Assembly (NCBI GenBank): GCA_035714085.1
Contig: DASTMP010000084.1
Location: 9,616 to 73,615 of the forward strand
Reading direction: 5' to 3'
Length of the DNA: 64,000 bases
Source: JAJVID01 sp035714085
GTDB taxonomy: Bacteria; Acidobacteriota; Blastocatellia; RBC074
Below, piece after piece: positions 19,520-27,362 of the stretch. The position numbers were made by a program, and so were the translations under genes. Under the pieces are notes generated by a model. It worked only from the letters and a program-made list of their open reading frames with translations. It did no database searches and was not told the origin of the DNA. Every line of letters starts with the position of its first letter. Positions within the stretch are counted from its first letter, which is position 1.

Positions 19520-21157
19520 TTATAGGCTCCAGCCCTTACGGTATTCGCGTTGCAAATACTGGTTAGCGTCGGAGACGTTAGTTATCTGGCCTTTCTCGCC
19601 GTCGTAGTAGATGCGCTTGCCCTGGCCGGTCTTCATAGCCACGACGCCGAGGAGCATCGTTTCGGTCAGGCGGCTGGCGTATTCGAATGGGCAGGTGGTC
19701 TTCTCCTTGCCCTTGATGGCGTTGATCCAGTTCATTCGATGCTTCGCCTCCGCCATCGGGCCGTCGCCGTTCTTCTCAACGCGGAAGTAGGTCTTCGGAA
19801 CTTTCGCCGCCACATCCATCAACGACTCCGGGTAAATCTTCGGTCGCGAGCCGTAGGTGCCGTGAACGAGGATGCCTTTCTCGCCGATGAAGATGACGCC
19901 GCCGCCTGGGTCGAGCGGCACGTCTTCCGGCAGCAGGTCGGGACGTCCGGGCATCAGGCCGCCGTCCATCCAGGTGAGCGTGACCGGCGGTTGAGCGCCG
20001 CGCGCTGGGAATTTGTAAACGATGTGAGTTCCCATCGGGTAGCTGACCTTGTTGTTCTTGAGGTCGACGCCGAACGGCGTGAAGGTGGCTTCGACGCTGG
20101 TCGGATAGGTCAACCCCAGTGCCCAGTACGGGTGATCAATCAAGTGCGCGGCCATATCGCCGATCGCGCCAGTGCCCCAATCCAGCCAACCGCGCCAGTT
20201 GAACGGATGATAGATCGGGTGGTACGCCACTTCGGGTCCCGGGCCGAGGAAGAGATCCCATTCCAACCCCGCGGGCGTTGGGTAATCGCCGTCCATCGCC
20301 GCGGCCAGCGCCCGGTTGACCTGACGAGCGTTCCAATTAGTTCCGAACGCGCCGGTTGCGCCTGACTGGGCGGGGCCGGCGGCGGGCCCTCCATTCGCCG
20401 GGGCCGCCGAAGCTTCAACTGGCGCCGGAGGTTTCCCCGGACGCGGGATGCCCTGTGGCCAGAAACCCAGTGGACGATTCGTCCAGACGTGGACTTCGCG
20501 CACAGGCCCGATCACTCCGGCCTGCACCCATTCGTTGATGAGAGCCGCGCCTTCGCTCGAATGGCCCATGTTGCCCATCTGCGTGATGACCTTCTTTCGG
20601 GCGGCTGTCTCGCGGAGCACGCGCGCTTCGTGAACCGACCAGGTGAGCGGTTTCTCGACGTAGGCATGTTTGCCGAGTTCCATCGCGGTCTTGGCGATGA
20701 CGGCGTGCAAGTGGTCGGGCGTGGCGACGACGATGGCGTCGATGTCTTTCTGTTGTTCGAGCATCTTGCGGAAGTCGGAGTGGCGTTTGGCTGTCTTGTA
20801 CGCCTCCTGCAATTTAGCCATCTGCGCCCTGCGCTCTTCATTCCGCCGCTGCCTCTGATCGTCCACCTGTGGAGCGCCGGGACGGGGTTCGCGGGTCCTG
20901 GTTATGCCGGCGATTTCGCGATCGACGTAACCGAAATCCACATCGCAGAGCGCCACCATATTCTGGCCCCCGGCTACTAGTTCTCCGGAGTCGGCCTTGC
21001 CCTGGCCGCCGCAGCCGATCAGCGCAAAATTGACTGTGTCGCTCGGCGCGTTGTAGCCGACGCCGCCGAGCACGTGACGCGGGACGATCATCGCGCTGAG
21101 CGCAGCGCCGGTCGTGCCTGCGACGAATTTTCGTCGTGTGATTTTGTCTCGTTTCAT
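19520..21157 (-). CDS. Gfo/Idh/MocA-family oxidoreductase, Tat-exported
   Basis: 545 residues. The Tat signal KITRRKFVAGTTGAALSAM precedes a Rossmann domain (VNFALIGCGGQGKADSGEL) and the family EKP motif in AYVEKPLTWSVHEAR. An Ala/Pro-rich insert (about residues 245-275) and a long C-domain follow. SD GGAG is 8 nt before ATG 21157. These exported Planctomycete/Acidobacteria-type proteins are thought to act on sugars or sugar derivatives in the periplasm with a tightly held cofactor. It is preceded 41 nt upstream by a Tat-type sugar isomerase gene, the usual partner, which implies one operon. Confidence 0.87.
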   Translation of the reverse strand: MKRDKITRRKFVAGTTGAALSAMIVPRHVLGGVGYNAPSDTVNFALIGCGGQGKADSGELVAGGQNMVALCDVDFGYVDREIAGITRTREPRPGAPQVDDQRQRRNEERRAQMAKLQEAYKTAKRHSDFRKMLEQQKDIDAIVVATPDHLHAVIAKTAMELGKHAYVEKPLTWSVHEARVLRETAARKKVITQMGNMGHSSEGAALINEWVQAGVIGPVREVHVWTNRPLGFWPQGIPRPGKPPAPVEASAAPANGGPAAGPAQSGATGAFGTNWNARQVNRALAAAMDGDYPTPAGLEWDLFLGPGPEVAYHPIYHPFNWRGWLDWGTGAIGDMAAHLIDHPYWALGLTYPTSVEATFTPFGVDLKNNKVSYPMGTHIVYKFPARGAQPPVTLTWMDGGLMPGRPDLLPEDVPLDPGGGVIFIGEKGILVHGTYGSRPKIYPESLMDVAAKVPKTYFRVEKNGDGPMAEAKHRMNWINAIKGKEKTTCPFEYASRLTETMLLGVVAMKTGQGKRIYYDGEKGQITNVSDANQYLQREYRKGWSL

Positions 21158-21198
21158 CTCTTATTCTCCAATGAGGCCAGTTGATGGTCCTCGGTTAT

Positions 21199-22242
21199 TT
21201 ATGCGAGCGAGTCCTTGATGTATTGAAAGCATTTTCCGACTTCGACCACGGCGTCTGCGCCCTGGTACTCGTATTCGATATTGGCGGGGATGTCATACTT
21301 CTTCTGTTTAAGGAGTTCGAGAACTTGCTTGATCGGCGTATCGCCCTCTCCCCAGGGGGTGTTCGGCCCATTCTCCTTCTTGCGGTCTTTCAGGTGCAAG
21401 TTAGTGATGCGGGCGTGATTCGCTTCGATGTACCCGACTGGATCGAACCCGGCGGCGAAGAAATGGCCGATGTCGAGATTGACCGCGAAATATTTCGACA
21501 TCGCCAGAGCCGCCGAGAAGCTTTCAGGCTTGGCGAATTGGTTCGGGTCGGTCAGGTTGGAATGGCCGTGCATGGCGACAGTGATCTTGTATTTCTCGGC
21601 GAAAGGCGCGACACGCTTCACCGCGCTCAGCGTAGAGGACGCGGTGATTAGTTTGACGCCGAGCGCCTCGGCCATCTGGAAGCCGCGGTCAATCTCCTCG
21701 TCAGTGAAATTGTCATTGAAGCTGAGATTGTAGGCTTGCAGCCTGATCCCGGCCGCGTCGAACTTTTTGCGGATGTCTTTGAAATGATCGAGCGGGACCG
21801 ACAACCGCCACTTGCGCGTCTCTTCCTGTCGTTTGCGCGCCGCCTCGCGCATCGCTTCGCGCGCCTCCGGCGTCATCTCGCCCCGGCCTCCCGCCTGGCC
21901 TTGCGGGGGAGCGCCGGCAGGCGACGCGCTTGCGCCTGTCCCGGCCTGCGGCGGTCGCTGCCCGCCCCCGGGCGCGCCGGGTGGAGGACCGATGCGCGGT
22001 TCGACGTGGCCAGAGAACAACTCGCATTCGCCGATGCCGATCCTGGCCATCGCACTGATGGCGTCGTCCAGTGAAAGACCGCGGAAACTATATGACTGTA
22101 TGCCGATCCGCACGCCGTTGATCTTGCTGTCGATCTTGGCGGAGCCCCGCGCGAACGCGACCGTCATCGGCAGTCCGACCAGGGCAAGTTTTCCGAATTC
22201 TCTTCTCGAATACATAATCGCATTCCTCATGTTATTGTTCAT
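21199..22242 (-). CDS. Sugar phosphate isomerase/epimerase-like TIM-barrel protein, Tat-type signal
   Basis: 347 residues of the AP-endonuclease-2-like TIM-barrel family. The N-terminus has YSRREFGKLALVGLPM, a Tat-like signal. Metal-binding candidates occur in AMHGHSN, NLDIGHFFAAG, TNLHLKDRKK and IEYEYQGAD. A low-complexity Gly/Pro/Gln insert sits at ~95-125. ATG 22242 has AAAGG upstream. First gene of the pair with the Gfo/Idh/MocA gene. Likely isomerises keto-sugars in the periplasm; substrate unknown. Confidence 0.83.
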   Translation of the reverse strand: MNNNMRNAIMYSRREFGKLALVGLPMTVAFARGSAKIDSKINGVRIGIQSYSFRGLSLDDAISAMARIGIGECELFSGHVEPRIGPPPGAPGGGQRPPQAGTGASASPAGAPPQGQAGGRGEMTPEAREAMREAARKRQEETRKWRLSVPLDHFKDIRKKFDAAGIRLQAYNLSFNDNFTDEEIDRGFQMAEALGVKLITASSTLSAVKRVAPFAEKYKITVAMHGHSNLTDPNQFAKPESFSAALAMSKYFAVNLDIGHFFAAGFDPVGYIEANHARITNLHLKDRKKENGPNTPWGEGDTPIKQVLELLKQKKYDIPANIEYEYQGADAVVEVGKCFQYIKDSLA

Positions 22243-22598
22243 TTCAAACCTTTACTTCGCCTGAAGCCCACGACCTGTTAACTACAGTTCTGGTCTCTCA
22301 TGCATTGGTCAGTGAACGCGCGGGCCGCATACGAAGTCACGGTCTTCCACGCGGACCGGAAAGTTCCCCTGCTTTCCATGCAAATCCGTCTGCTCGATCA
22401 GTTGCTTGAAATTTGGTAGATGGCTGAAGCCCCCGCATCAGTAAACACCAGGTCTACCACCGCCAGAGCTACTGCCGACGCCGGGCCGGTCACTCAGTTA
22501 GAATCCGATCTCCGGGCCCTCGGCGCGGAAGCTTTTATACACATACTTCGGACTCGATTGATCCGTTTCAGAAAGTGGGAACTAATTTTAATGAGAAG
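22243..22598. other. Intergenic 356 bp, no gene recognised
   Basis: A 60-codon open frame at 22420-22602 on + has no recognisable features and runs into the 3' end of the opposite gene. No hairpin of the window-wide class was seen. It probably holds the promoter of the divergent isomerase operon's neighbour region, but no clear promoter was found. Confidence 0.4.
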
Positions 22599-23825
22599 TT
22601 AGCGCAGGATCTCAAAACCGCCGGGAGCGATCGGAACATTCTTGACCGGCGTCTTCCCGGCGATAGGGAACATGCTTAAGGCGGCCGCTGACGCTTCAGG
22701 AGCGTTCATCCCGCGAGAGAGAAGAAGGTCGAAATAGGTCATCTCAAACAAAGCGCTCGCAGCCCAATCGACGGGGTTTTGATACCCGGAGACTGCGGTC
22801 TTGACGCCTGCGCCGGCAAGGGCGTTGAAGACTTCTTTGCCAAACTTGTCTTTCATCACCGAGCAGGACGAGAAATGCAACGCCTTGAGGTTGGCGGCGT
22901 ATTTTAGCCCCTCTGCGACGGCGCTCGCCGATATTATCGTTCCATCTACTCCGATGCCGTCCTCCCAGCCGTGGGATGCGATCGTGACCACCGTCGGTTC
23001 CGGAAAATAGGCGACCTCCTTAAGCCATCGCTGAAGGCTGGCGGCGTCAGTGAAGAATCGTCGCCGCACTTCGACGTTGGGTGTGCGATCAAAGAACGAC
23101 TTCAACATATCTCCAAAGGAGAATTCCTTGTCGTCGAGCGAGTTTTCCCAACGCGCCTCAATGACAACTAGCCAGACTCGACCCGGCGTCGATGGCAGCC
23201 TCCGGCCGTCCCACTTCTGCCATTGCTCTTGACCGTCAGCCCGCCACTCGCCCTCAAACATCGATCCATCATCTTTGAGCTGAAACCAGGCTTCGCCGGA
23301 GACATTCTTTTCGTGATATCGAACCTTGAGCCTGTCGTCGTTCTTCTTTCCAATCAGGGTCGAAGCTCCTTCGTACGCGTAAATCCCTCTGACATCGCCG
23401 CCTTCATTCTCGATGAGTCTCATTCGACCGAACGAAGTTTCCCAGACGCCGGCGAAAGTTTTCCGAAGATCCGTCGCGCGGGTTCCTACCCACGGCATCC
23501 AGACGGACGAGCCGTTTTCTCTCCACGAACCTGAGAACCGATCGCCGCCGGAGTCCAACTCAAACCAACCTTCGCCGGAAGCCTTCGGCTCGCGATACTT
23601 GAAGTCTAAGCGTTGGTTCTGAAGCTTTCCCTCAATCGAACAGCGTTCGCCACCCATGATGTATTGGCCAGATACGGAGGCGCCTTTCTGTTCCAAGGTC
23701 ATGAGCCCGTAGGTCGTTTCCCATTGGCCGGAGAAGTCTTTGGCCTTCGCGGCCGACGCCTGGATCGAGAGCAGAAGCAAGAAGACAACGACGATCCGGC
23801 ATGAAATAAAGCTTTGCATAGTCAT
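22599..23825 (-). CDS. Exported caspase-fold (clan CD-like) protein with a duplicated beta domain
   Basis: 408 residues. Signal peptide 1-26 (VVVFLLLLSIQASA). Two homologous ~86-residue repeats follow, at 30-116 and 123-208, each with GxWETxxGxMxL, GxY, a FxGxWR motif and a W-x-W-x-G-x-R end; they look like small beta-barrels of a lipocalin/avidin-like size. Residues ~215-405 resemble a caspase/CHAT-like peptidase: a beta strand ending in His285 (VVTIASHGWEDG) and a second ending in Cys321 (LKALHFSSCSVMKD) are the expected His-Cys dyad positions. AAGAAGAG precedes ATG 23825. No partner gene is adjacent. Proteolytic activity is inferred from the dyad only; the fold could be inactive or have another role. 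Confidence 0.65.
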   Translation of the reverse strand: MTMQSFISCRIVVVFLLLLSIQASAAKAKDFSGQWETTYGLMTLEQKGASVSGQYIMGGERCSIEGKLQNQRLDFKYREPKASGEGWFELDSGGDRFSGSWRENGSSVWMPWVGTRATDLRKTFAGVWETSFGRMRLIENEGGDVRGIYAYEGASTLIGKKNDDRLKVRYHEKNVSGEAWFQLKDDGSMFEGEWRADGQEQWQKWDGRRLPSTPGRVWLVVIEARWENSLDDKEFSFGDMLKSFFDRTPNVEVRRRFFTDAASLQRWLKEVAYFPEPTVVTIASHGWEDGIGVDGTIISASAVAEGLKYAANLKALHFSSCSVMKDKFGKEVFNALAGAGVKTAVSGYQNPVDWAASALFEMTYFDLLLSRGMNAPEASAAALSMFPIAGKTPVKNVPIAPGGFEILR

Positions 23826-23935
23826 TACTCTTCTTTAAATCCAGATTTGAATGCGTAAGCGCCTGCCCACGCCTGATGGTTCGCGCGCGCCGGTGTTGGG
23901 ATTGAATTGTACGGTCACATTAACACCGGAAAAAC

Positions 23936-23980
23936 GCCATATGCCATAGGGCATATTTCATATAGCATATAGCATATGGC
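23936..23980. repeat. AT-rich inverted repeat covering the hpnI start codon
   Basis: The left arm begins GCCATATGCCATAGG and the right arm ends AGCATATAGCATATGGC; about 16 of 20 positions pair. The ATG of hpnI (23976) is inside the right arm. CATATAG-type units are tandem. Confidence 0.65.
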
Positions 23981-25163
23981 AAATGGCGTAAGCGATCTAC
24001 TCTATTTCATCCTTCTTTCTCCGTTTCTAGCCGCTTCTGCCGGAGGCCTGGTTTATTACCTGCTGGCGATAGTGGCCGCGCGAAAGCTATACAAGGCGCG
24101 AGAGACGGCTGAAGTCGCCGCCTCGCCCGCGATTTCACTGCTCAAGCCGCTGCGCGGCGCCGATCCAGATCTGGAGCGACATCTGGAGAGTTTCTTCCTG
24201 CAGGGCTATCCGTCATTCGAGATTCTATTCGCCGTCAGGAGCGCGGATGATCCGGCGGTCGCGGTCGCCGAGCGATTGATGGAGCGCTACCCGAGCATCC
24301 CGGCGCGCCTGATCTTGACTGGTGAGCCGCCCTATGCGAACGCCAAGGTCTACAGCATGGAAAAAATGGCGGAGGCGGCTGGCGCCGACATCCTGGTGAT
24401 CACCGACAGCGACACTTCGGTCAGCAAGGATTACCTGCGGGGCGTCGCCGCAGCCTTCGCGCCGGAGCGGGTCGGCGCGGCGACCAGCCTCTATCGTGGA
24501 GCGTCCGGCGCGGACTTGTGGTCGAAGCTGGAGGCCCTGGGGATGAGCACGGAGTTCATGGCCGGCGTGGTGGTGGCCAATCATTTGGAGGGAATGAAAT
24601 TCACGCTCGGCCCTTCGATGGCCGTGCGCCGCGATTGCTTGCGCGCTATCGGCGGATTCGGGGCGATGGCCGATTATCTGGCCGATGACTTCGTGCTCGG
24701 GCAATGGGCGTCCGACGCCGGTTATCAAGTCGCTCTCCTGCCGCAGCCGGTCAATCATCACGCGACGGCGCTGGGCTTCACGAGCAGCTTCAAACACCGC
24801 CTGCGATGGAACCGCAGTTCACGCTTCTCGCGTCCCGCCGGTTACATCGGACAGGGTTTCACCTACGGCCTGCCCTGGGCCTTGTTGTTGTTCCTCGCCG
24901 CGCCCTTCTGGTGGAGCGGGTCTTTATTGCTCGCGGTGGCGTCGGCGCGGCTGTGGATGGCCTATGAGTTGGGATTGCGCCTGCTAGACGACCGTGGAGC
25001 GCTGCGCCGGTTCTGGCTGATCCCGATGCAGGATGCGCTCAGCTTCGCCACATGGATAGGAGGCTTTGTTGGGCGCGAGATCGTCTGGCGCAACGAGCGC
25101 TATCGTTTGCTGGAAGGCGGAAGATTCGAGCCTGTCATCCCGCGTCGCACAACGCATTCCTGA
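23976..25163 (+). CDS. hpnI: Ceramide-glucosyltransferase-like GT21 enzyme, HpnI type
   Basis: 395 residues. An N-terminal membrane helix (LLYFILLSPFLAASAGGLVYY) precedes a GT-A domain: ISLLKPLRGADPDLERHL (D1), TDSDTSV at 144-148 (metal-binding D2), ADDFVLGQ near 237 (D3) and HRLRW at 274-278, the (Q/R)xxRW-type motif. C-terminal membrane segments follow. HpnI adds N-acetylglucosamine to bacteriohopanetetrol; GT21 homologues can also act on other lipids, and no other hopanoid genes are in the window. The ATG lies in a repeat arm without a Shine-Dalgarno, so the true start could be slightly downstream. Confidence 0.78.
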   Translation: MANGVSDLLYFILLSPFLAASAGGLVYYLLAIVAARKLYKARETAEVAASPAISLLKPLRGADPDLERHLESFFLQGYPSFEILFAVRSADDPAVAVAERLMERYPSIPARLILTGEPPYANAKVYSMEKMAEAAGADILVITDSDTSVSKDYLRGVAAAFAPERVGAATSLYRGASGADLWSKLEALGMSTEFMAGVVVANHLEGMKFTLGPSMAVRRDCLRAIGGFGAMADYLADDFVLGQWASDAGYQVALLPQPVNHHATALGFTSSFKHRLRWNRSSRFSRPAGYIGQGFTYGLPWALLLFLAAPFWWSGSLLLAVASARLWMAYELGLRLLDDRGALRRFWLIPMQDALSFATWIGGFVGREIVWRNERYRLLEGGRFEPVIPRRTTHS

Positions 25164-25207
25164 ACTCATCAACTAAATCAGACCACGTAACATCAGTACA
25201 GATAGTT

Positions 25208-25287
25208 CAACCGCGGAGGGCGCAGAGGTACGCAGAGAACTATCAATCTTGATCATTCTCCGCGCACCTCTGCGCCCTCCGCGGTTG
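25208..25287. repeat. 30-bp-arm hairpin between convergent genes
   Basis: Arms 25208-25237 and 25258-25287 (tip CAACCGCGGAGGGCGCAGAG) pair with two mismatches around a 20-nt loop. It lies between the stops of hpnI (+) and the glycosyltransferase gene (-), so it could work as a bidirectional terminator; there is no T-run. Confidence 0.85.
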
Positions 25288-25317
25288 GATGTCCCAATCG
25301 TGGCGCTGTAACGATTG

Positions 25318-27114
25318 TCATGGCCTGTTGCTGTATATCGATTTCTCGCCTGCGGAAGCCAACCGGAATATCTCGCCCTTGATCACGCTTCTGACCTTTT
25401 CAAAATCACCATCGCGCGTGAATAGGAAGACGCGGCGCTCGCCCTGCCACAGTTGCGCGATATCGCCGTCGCCGATGAAGACCGGCGGAGCGTCGGGGTA
25501 GTGAGAGCCGAACTCGAGCCCGGTCATTCGCCCGTTAAGGAGCAGGATTTTCTGCGGCAGATAGAAGCCTAGGCTAGATCCCGCCTGATACTCGCCGTTG
25601 ATGACCACCAGATCGCCGGTCGCGAGCCGCCGCTTGATGGCTGCCGCCAGTGGCTGCGAAGAGAGATAAGGGTTGAAGATGCCGAGCGCCAGGTGCGCGA
25701 AATAGATGAAGCAGGCGACAGTCACGGCGGTGAGCAATCCGGCCTGCGTCGCCCGATGTTTCCGGCGCAGAATGAAGGCGACGACGAATCCAATGGAGAG
25801 CGAGAGCGCCGCGCCGGCGGCCGGGACGCGCAGGACGGCGAAGGCTTCGACGGTCAGGTCGGACATATGGCCCAGCGCCAGCTTGTAATTCTCCGGGTTC
25901 TGCGTGAGCGTCTGCGAGATGTCCGTCGCCGGTCCGGCGTTCCGCGAGAGCCATAAGAGACAGCCGAGCGCGGCGCCGACGACGGCGCCCACAAAAGCGA
26001 GCAGCCCCTGTCCGGCCGTTACCCAGCGCGATTTCTCCATTTCGCCTCGCGCCAGCCCCACGCCTGCCAGCAGCGCCAGAGCCGGGAACGCCGGGAAGGT
26101 GTAATACTCCTGGCGGGTGGAGAAGGAGAAGAAGCAGATCACGACGAGCGCCCACACGCAGGCGAAGAGCCGCAACTGATCTTCGCGTTCAGTGGGCCGC
26201 CACAGAGCGCGCAGCCGCCCCAGACCTAACGGCAGAAAGACGCTGAACGGAAAGAGCCATACCAGATGCAGCAGCCAGAACGAGGCGATCGGAACCGTGT
26301 CGTAATCCGCCGGCTCGCGCTTGCCCAGGTAGCGAAGAACATGTTCGTTGATGAAGTAGAACCAGAAGAATTTTTCGTTGCGCCAGATGGCCAGCGCGTG
26401 CCACGGGACGGCGATGACCAGAAACAGAAGCGAGCCTCTGATCGGGCGCATCTTCAACAATTGCCTCCAACCCTTCGTCATCAACACGAAAACGAAAAGC
26501 GCCCCGCATGGAAAGACGACCCCTATCAGCCCCTTGGTCAACACCGCCGCCGCCATACAGGCGTAAAACACGTAGGACCATCTGGCGTCGAGTTCGCCGA
26601 GATAAACTTTCAGGAAGAAATAGAACGCGACGGTCAGGAAGAGCGTGATGATGACTTCCGGGATCATGACGCGGGTGAACAGGTAGACTCCTAAGCCCGT
26701 GCACATCGCCAGCCCCGAATAGAAGCCCGCCCTTCCGCCGCCCATCCAGCGTCCGAAGTAATAGACCGCCGCGACCAGCAATATCGCCCCGATCGCCAGC
26801 GGCAACCGCGTCGCGAATTCGGTGAAGCCGAAAATCTTGTACGACAAAGCCACCGCCCAATATATCAACGGGGCCTTCTCCAGGTAGCGAACGCCGTTGA
26901 TGTGCAGCGTAACCCAGTCGCCGCGCTGGACGATCTCTCTCGCGGCCTCGGCGTGCGCGGAGTCGGCGTCGTCCTGCAGCGCGGGGCTCCACGCGCTGCC
27001 CACGTAAATCAACGCGGTCAGCAGCAGGAGCAGTGACAGGTGGATTCGCGGGGAGAGTTGATCGAATGAGGGGCGGGAAACGGAAGTGGAGGTATCCTCC
27101 ACTATGTCGGGCAT
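25318..27114 (-). CDS. GT39/ArnT-like membrane glycosyltransferase
   Basis: About 598 residues with around 11-12 predicted membrane segments. The acidic first periplasmic loop PALQDDADSAHAEAAREI has the DD/E pair of PMT/ArnT-type lipid-phosphate-dependent transferases, followed by YLEKAPLIYWAVALSYKIFG, close to ArnT/YycA family sequences. A soluble C-terminal region is also present. The frame extends to 27234, but that extension runs through a hairpin element, so ATG 27114 (MPDIVEDTSTS) is preferred. It would move a sugar from a polyprenyl phosphate to a lipid or protein in the periplasm; acceptor unknown. Convergent with hpnI. Confidence 0.8.
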   Translation of the reverse strand: MPDIVEDTSTSVSRPSFDQLSPRIHLSLLLLLTALIYVGSAWSPALQDDADSAHAEAAREIVQRGDWVTLHINGVRYLEKAPLIYWAVALSYKIFGFTEFATRLPLAIGAILLVAAVYYFGRWMGGGRAGFYSGLAMCTGLGVYLFTRVMIPEVIITLFLTVAFYFFLKVYLGELDARWSYVFYACMAAAVLTKGLIGVVFPCGALFVFVLMTKGWRQLLKMRPIRGSLLFLVIAVPWHALAIWRNEKFFWFYFINEHVLRYLGKREPADYDTVPIASFWLLHLVWLFPFSVFLPLGLGRLRALWRPTEREDQLRLFACVWALVVICFFSFSTRQEYYTFPAFPALALLAGVGLARGEMEKSRWVTAGQGLLAFVGAVVGAALGCLLWLSRNAGPATDISQTLTQNPENYKLALGHMSDLTVEAFAVLRVPAAGAALSLSIGFVVAFILRRKHRATQAGLLTAVTVACFIYFAHLALGIFNPYLSSQPLAAAIKRRLATGDLVVINGEYQAGSSLGFYLPQKILLLNGRMTGLEFGSHYPDAPPVFIGDGDIAQLWQGERRVFLFTRDGDFEKVRSVIKGEIFRLASAGEKSIYSNRP

Positions 27115-27164
27115 GTCATGTTTGAACAATGTTTCGCTCCATATTCTTTCCTCGGGAATTGTAT

Positions 27165-27271
27165 TGAGTCCATCCTTAAGGCGGTCGGCAGACGGCCGGC
27201 GGACGGTCCGCGGACAGTCGGTCCGAATCATCAAGCCTGAACGACTGCCGACCGCCTTAAGGATGGACTCA
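27165..27271. repeat. Perfect 27-bp-arm hairpin upstream of the GT39 gene
   Basis: Arms 27165-27191 and 27245-27271 are perfect reverse complements (TGAGTCCATCCTTAAGGCGG at the left tip). The loop is itself repetitive, with GGCGGACGGTCCGCGGACAG-type palindromes. Confidence 0.88.
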
Positions 27272-27329
27272 AAACGTTTTCCGTTTGGAGTTCAGCCATC
27301 GGGCTGTTGATCCGAATCATTGAGTCTAA

Positions 27330-27343
27330 CCGCCTGAAGGCGG
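27330..27343. terminator. Short perfect palindrome CCGCCT-GA-AGGCGG
   Basis: A six-bp stem with a 2-nt loop, 20 nt beyond the stop of the minus-strand receptor gene. It may stop transcription, but lacks a T-run; alternatively it is a relic of the hairpin class. Confidence 0.35.
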
Positions 27344-27362
27344 AACTACAAACATTCTCATC

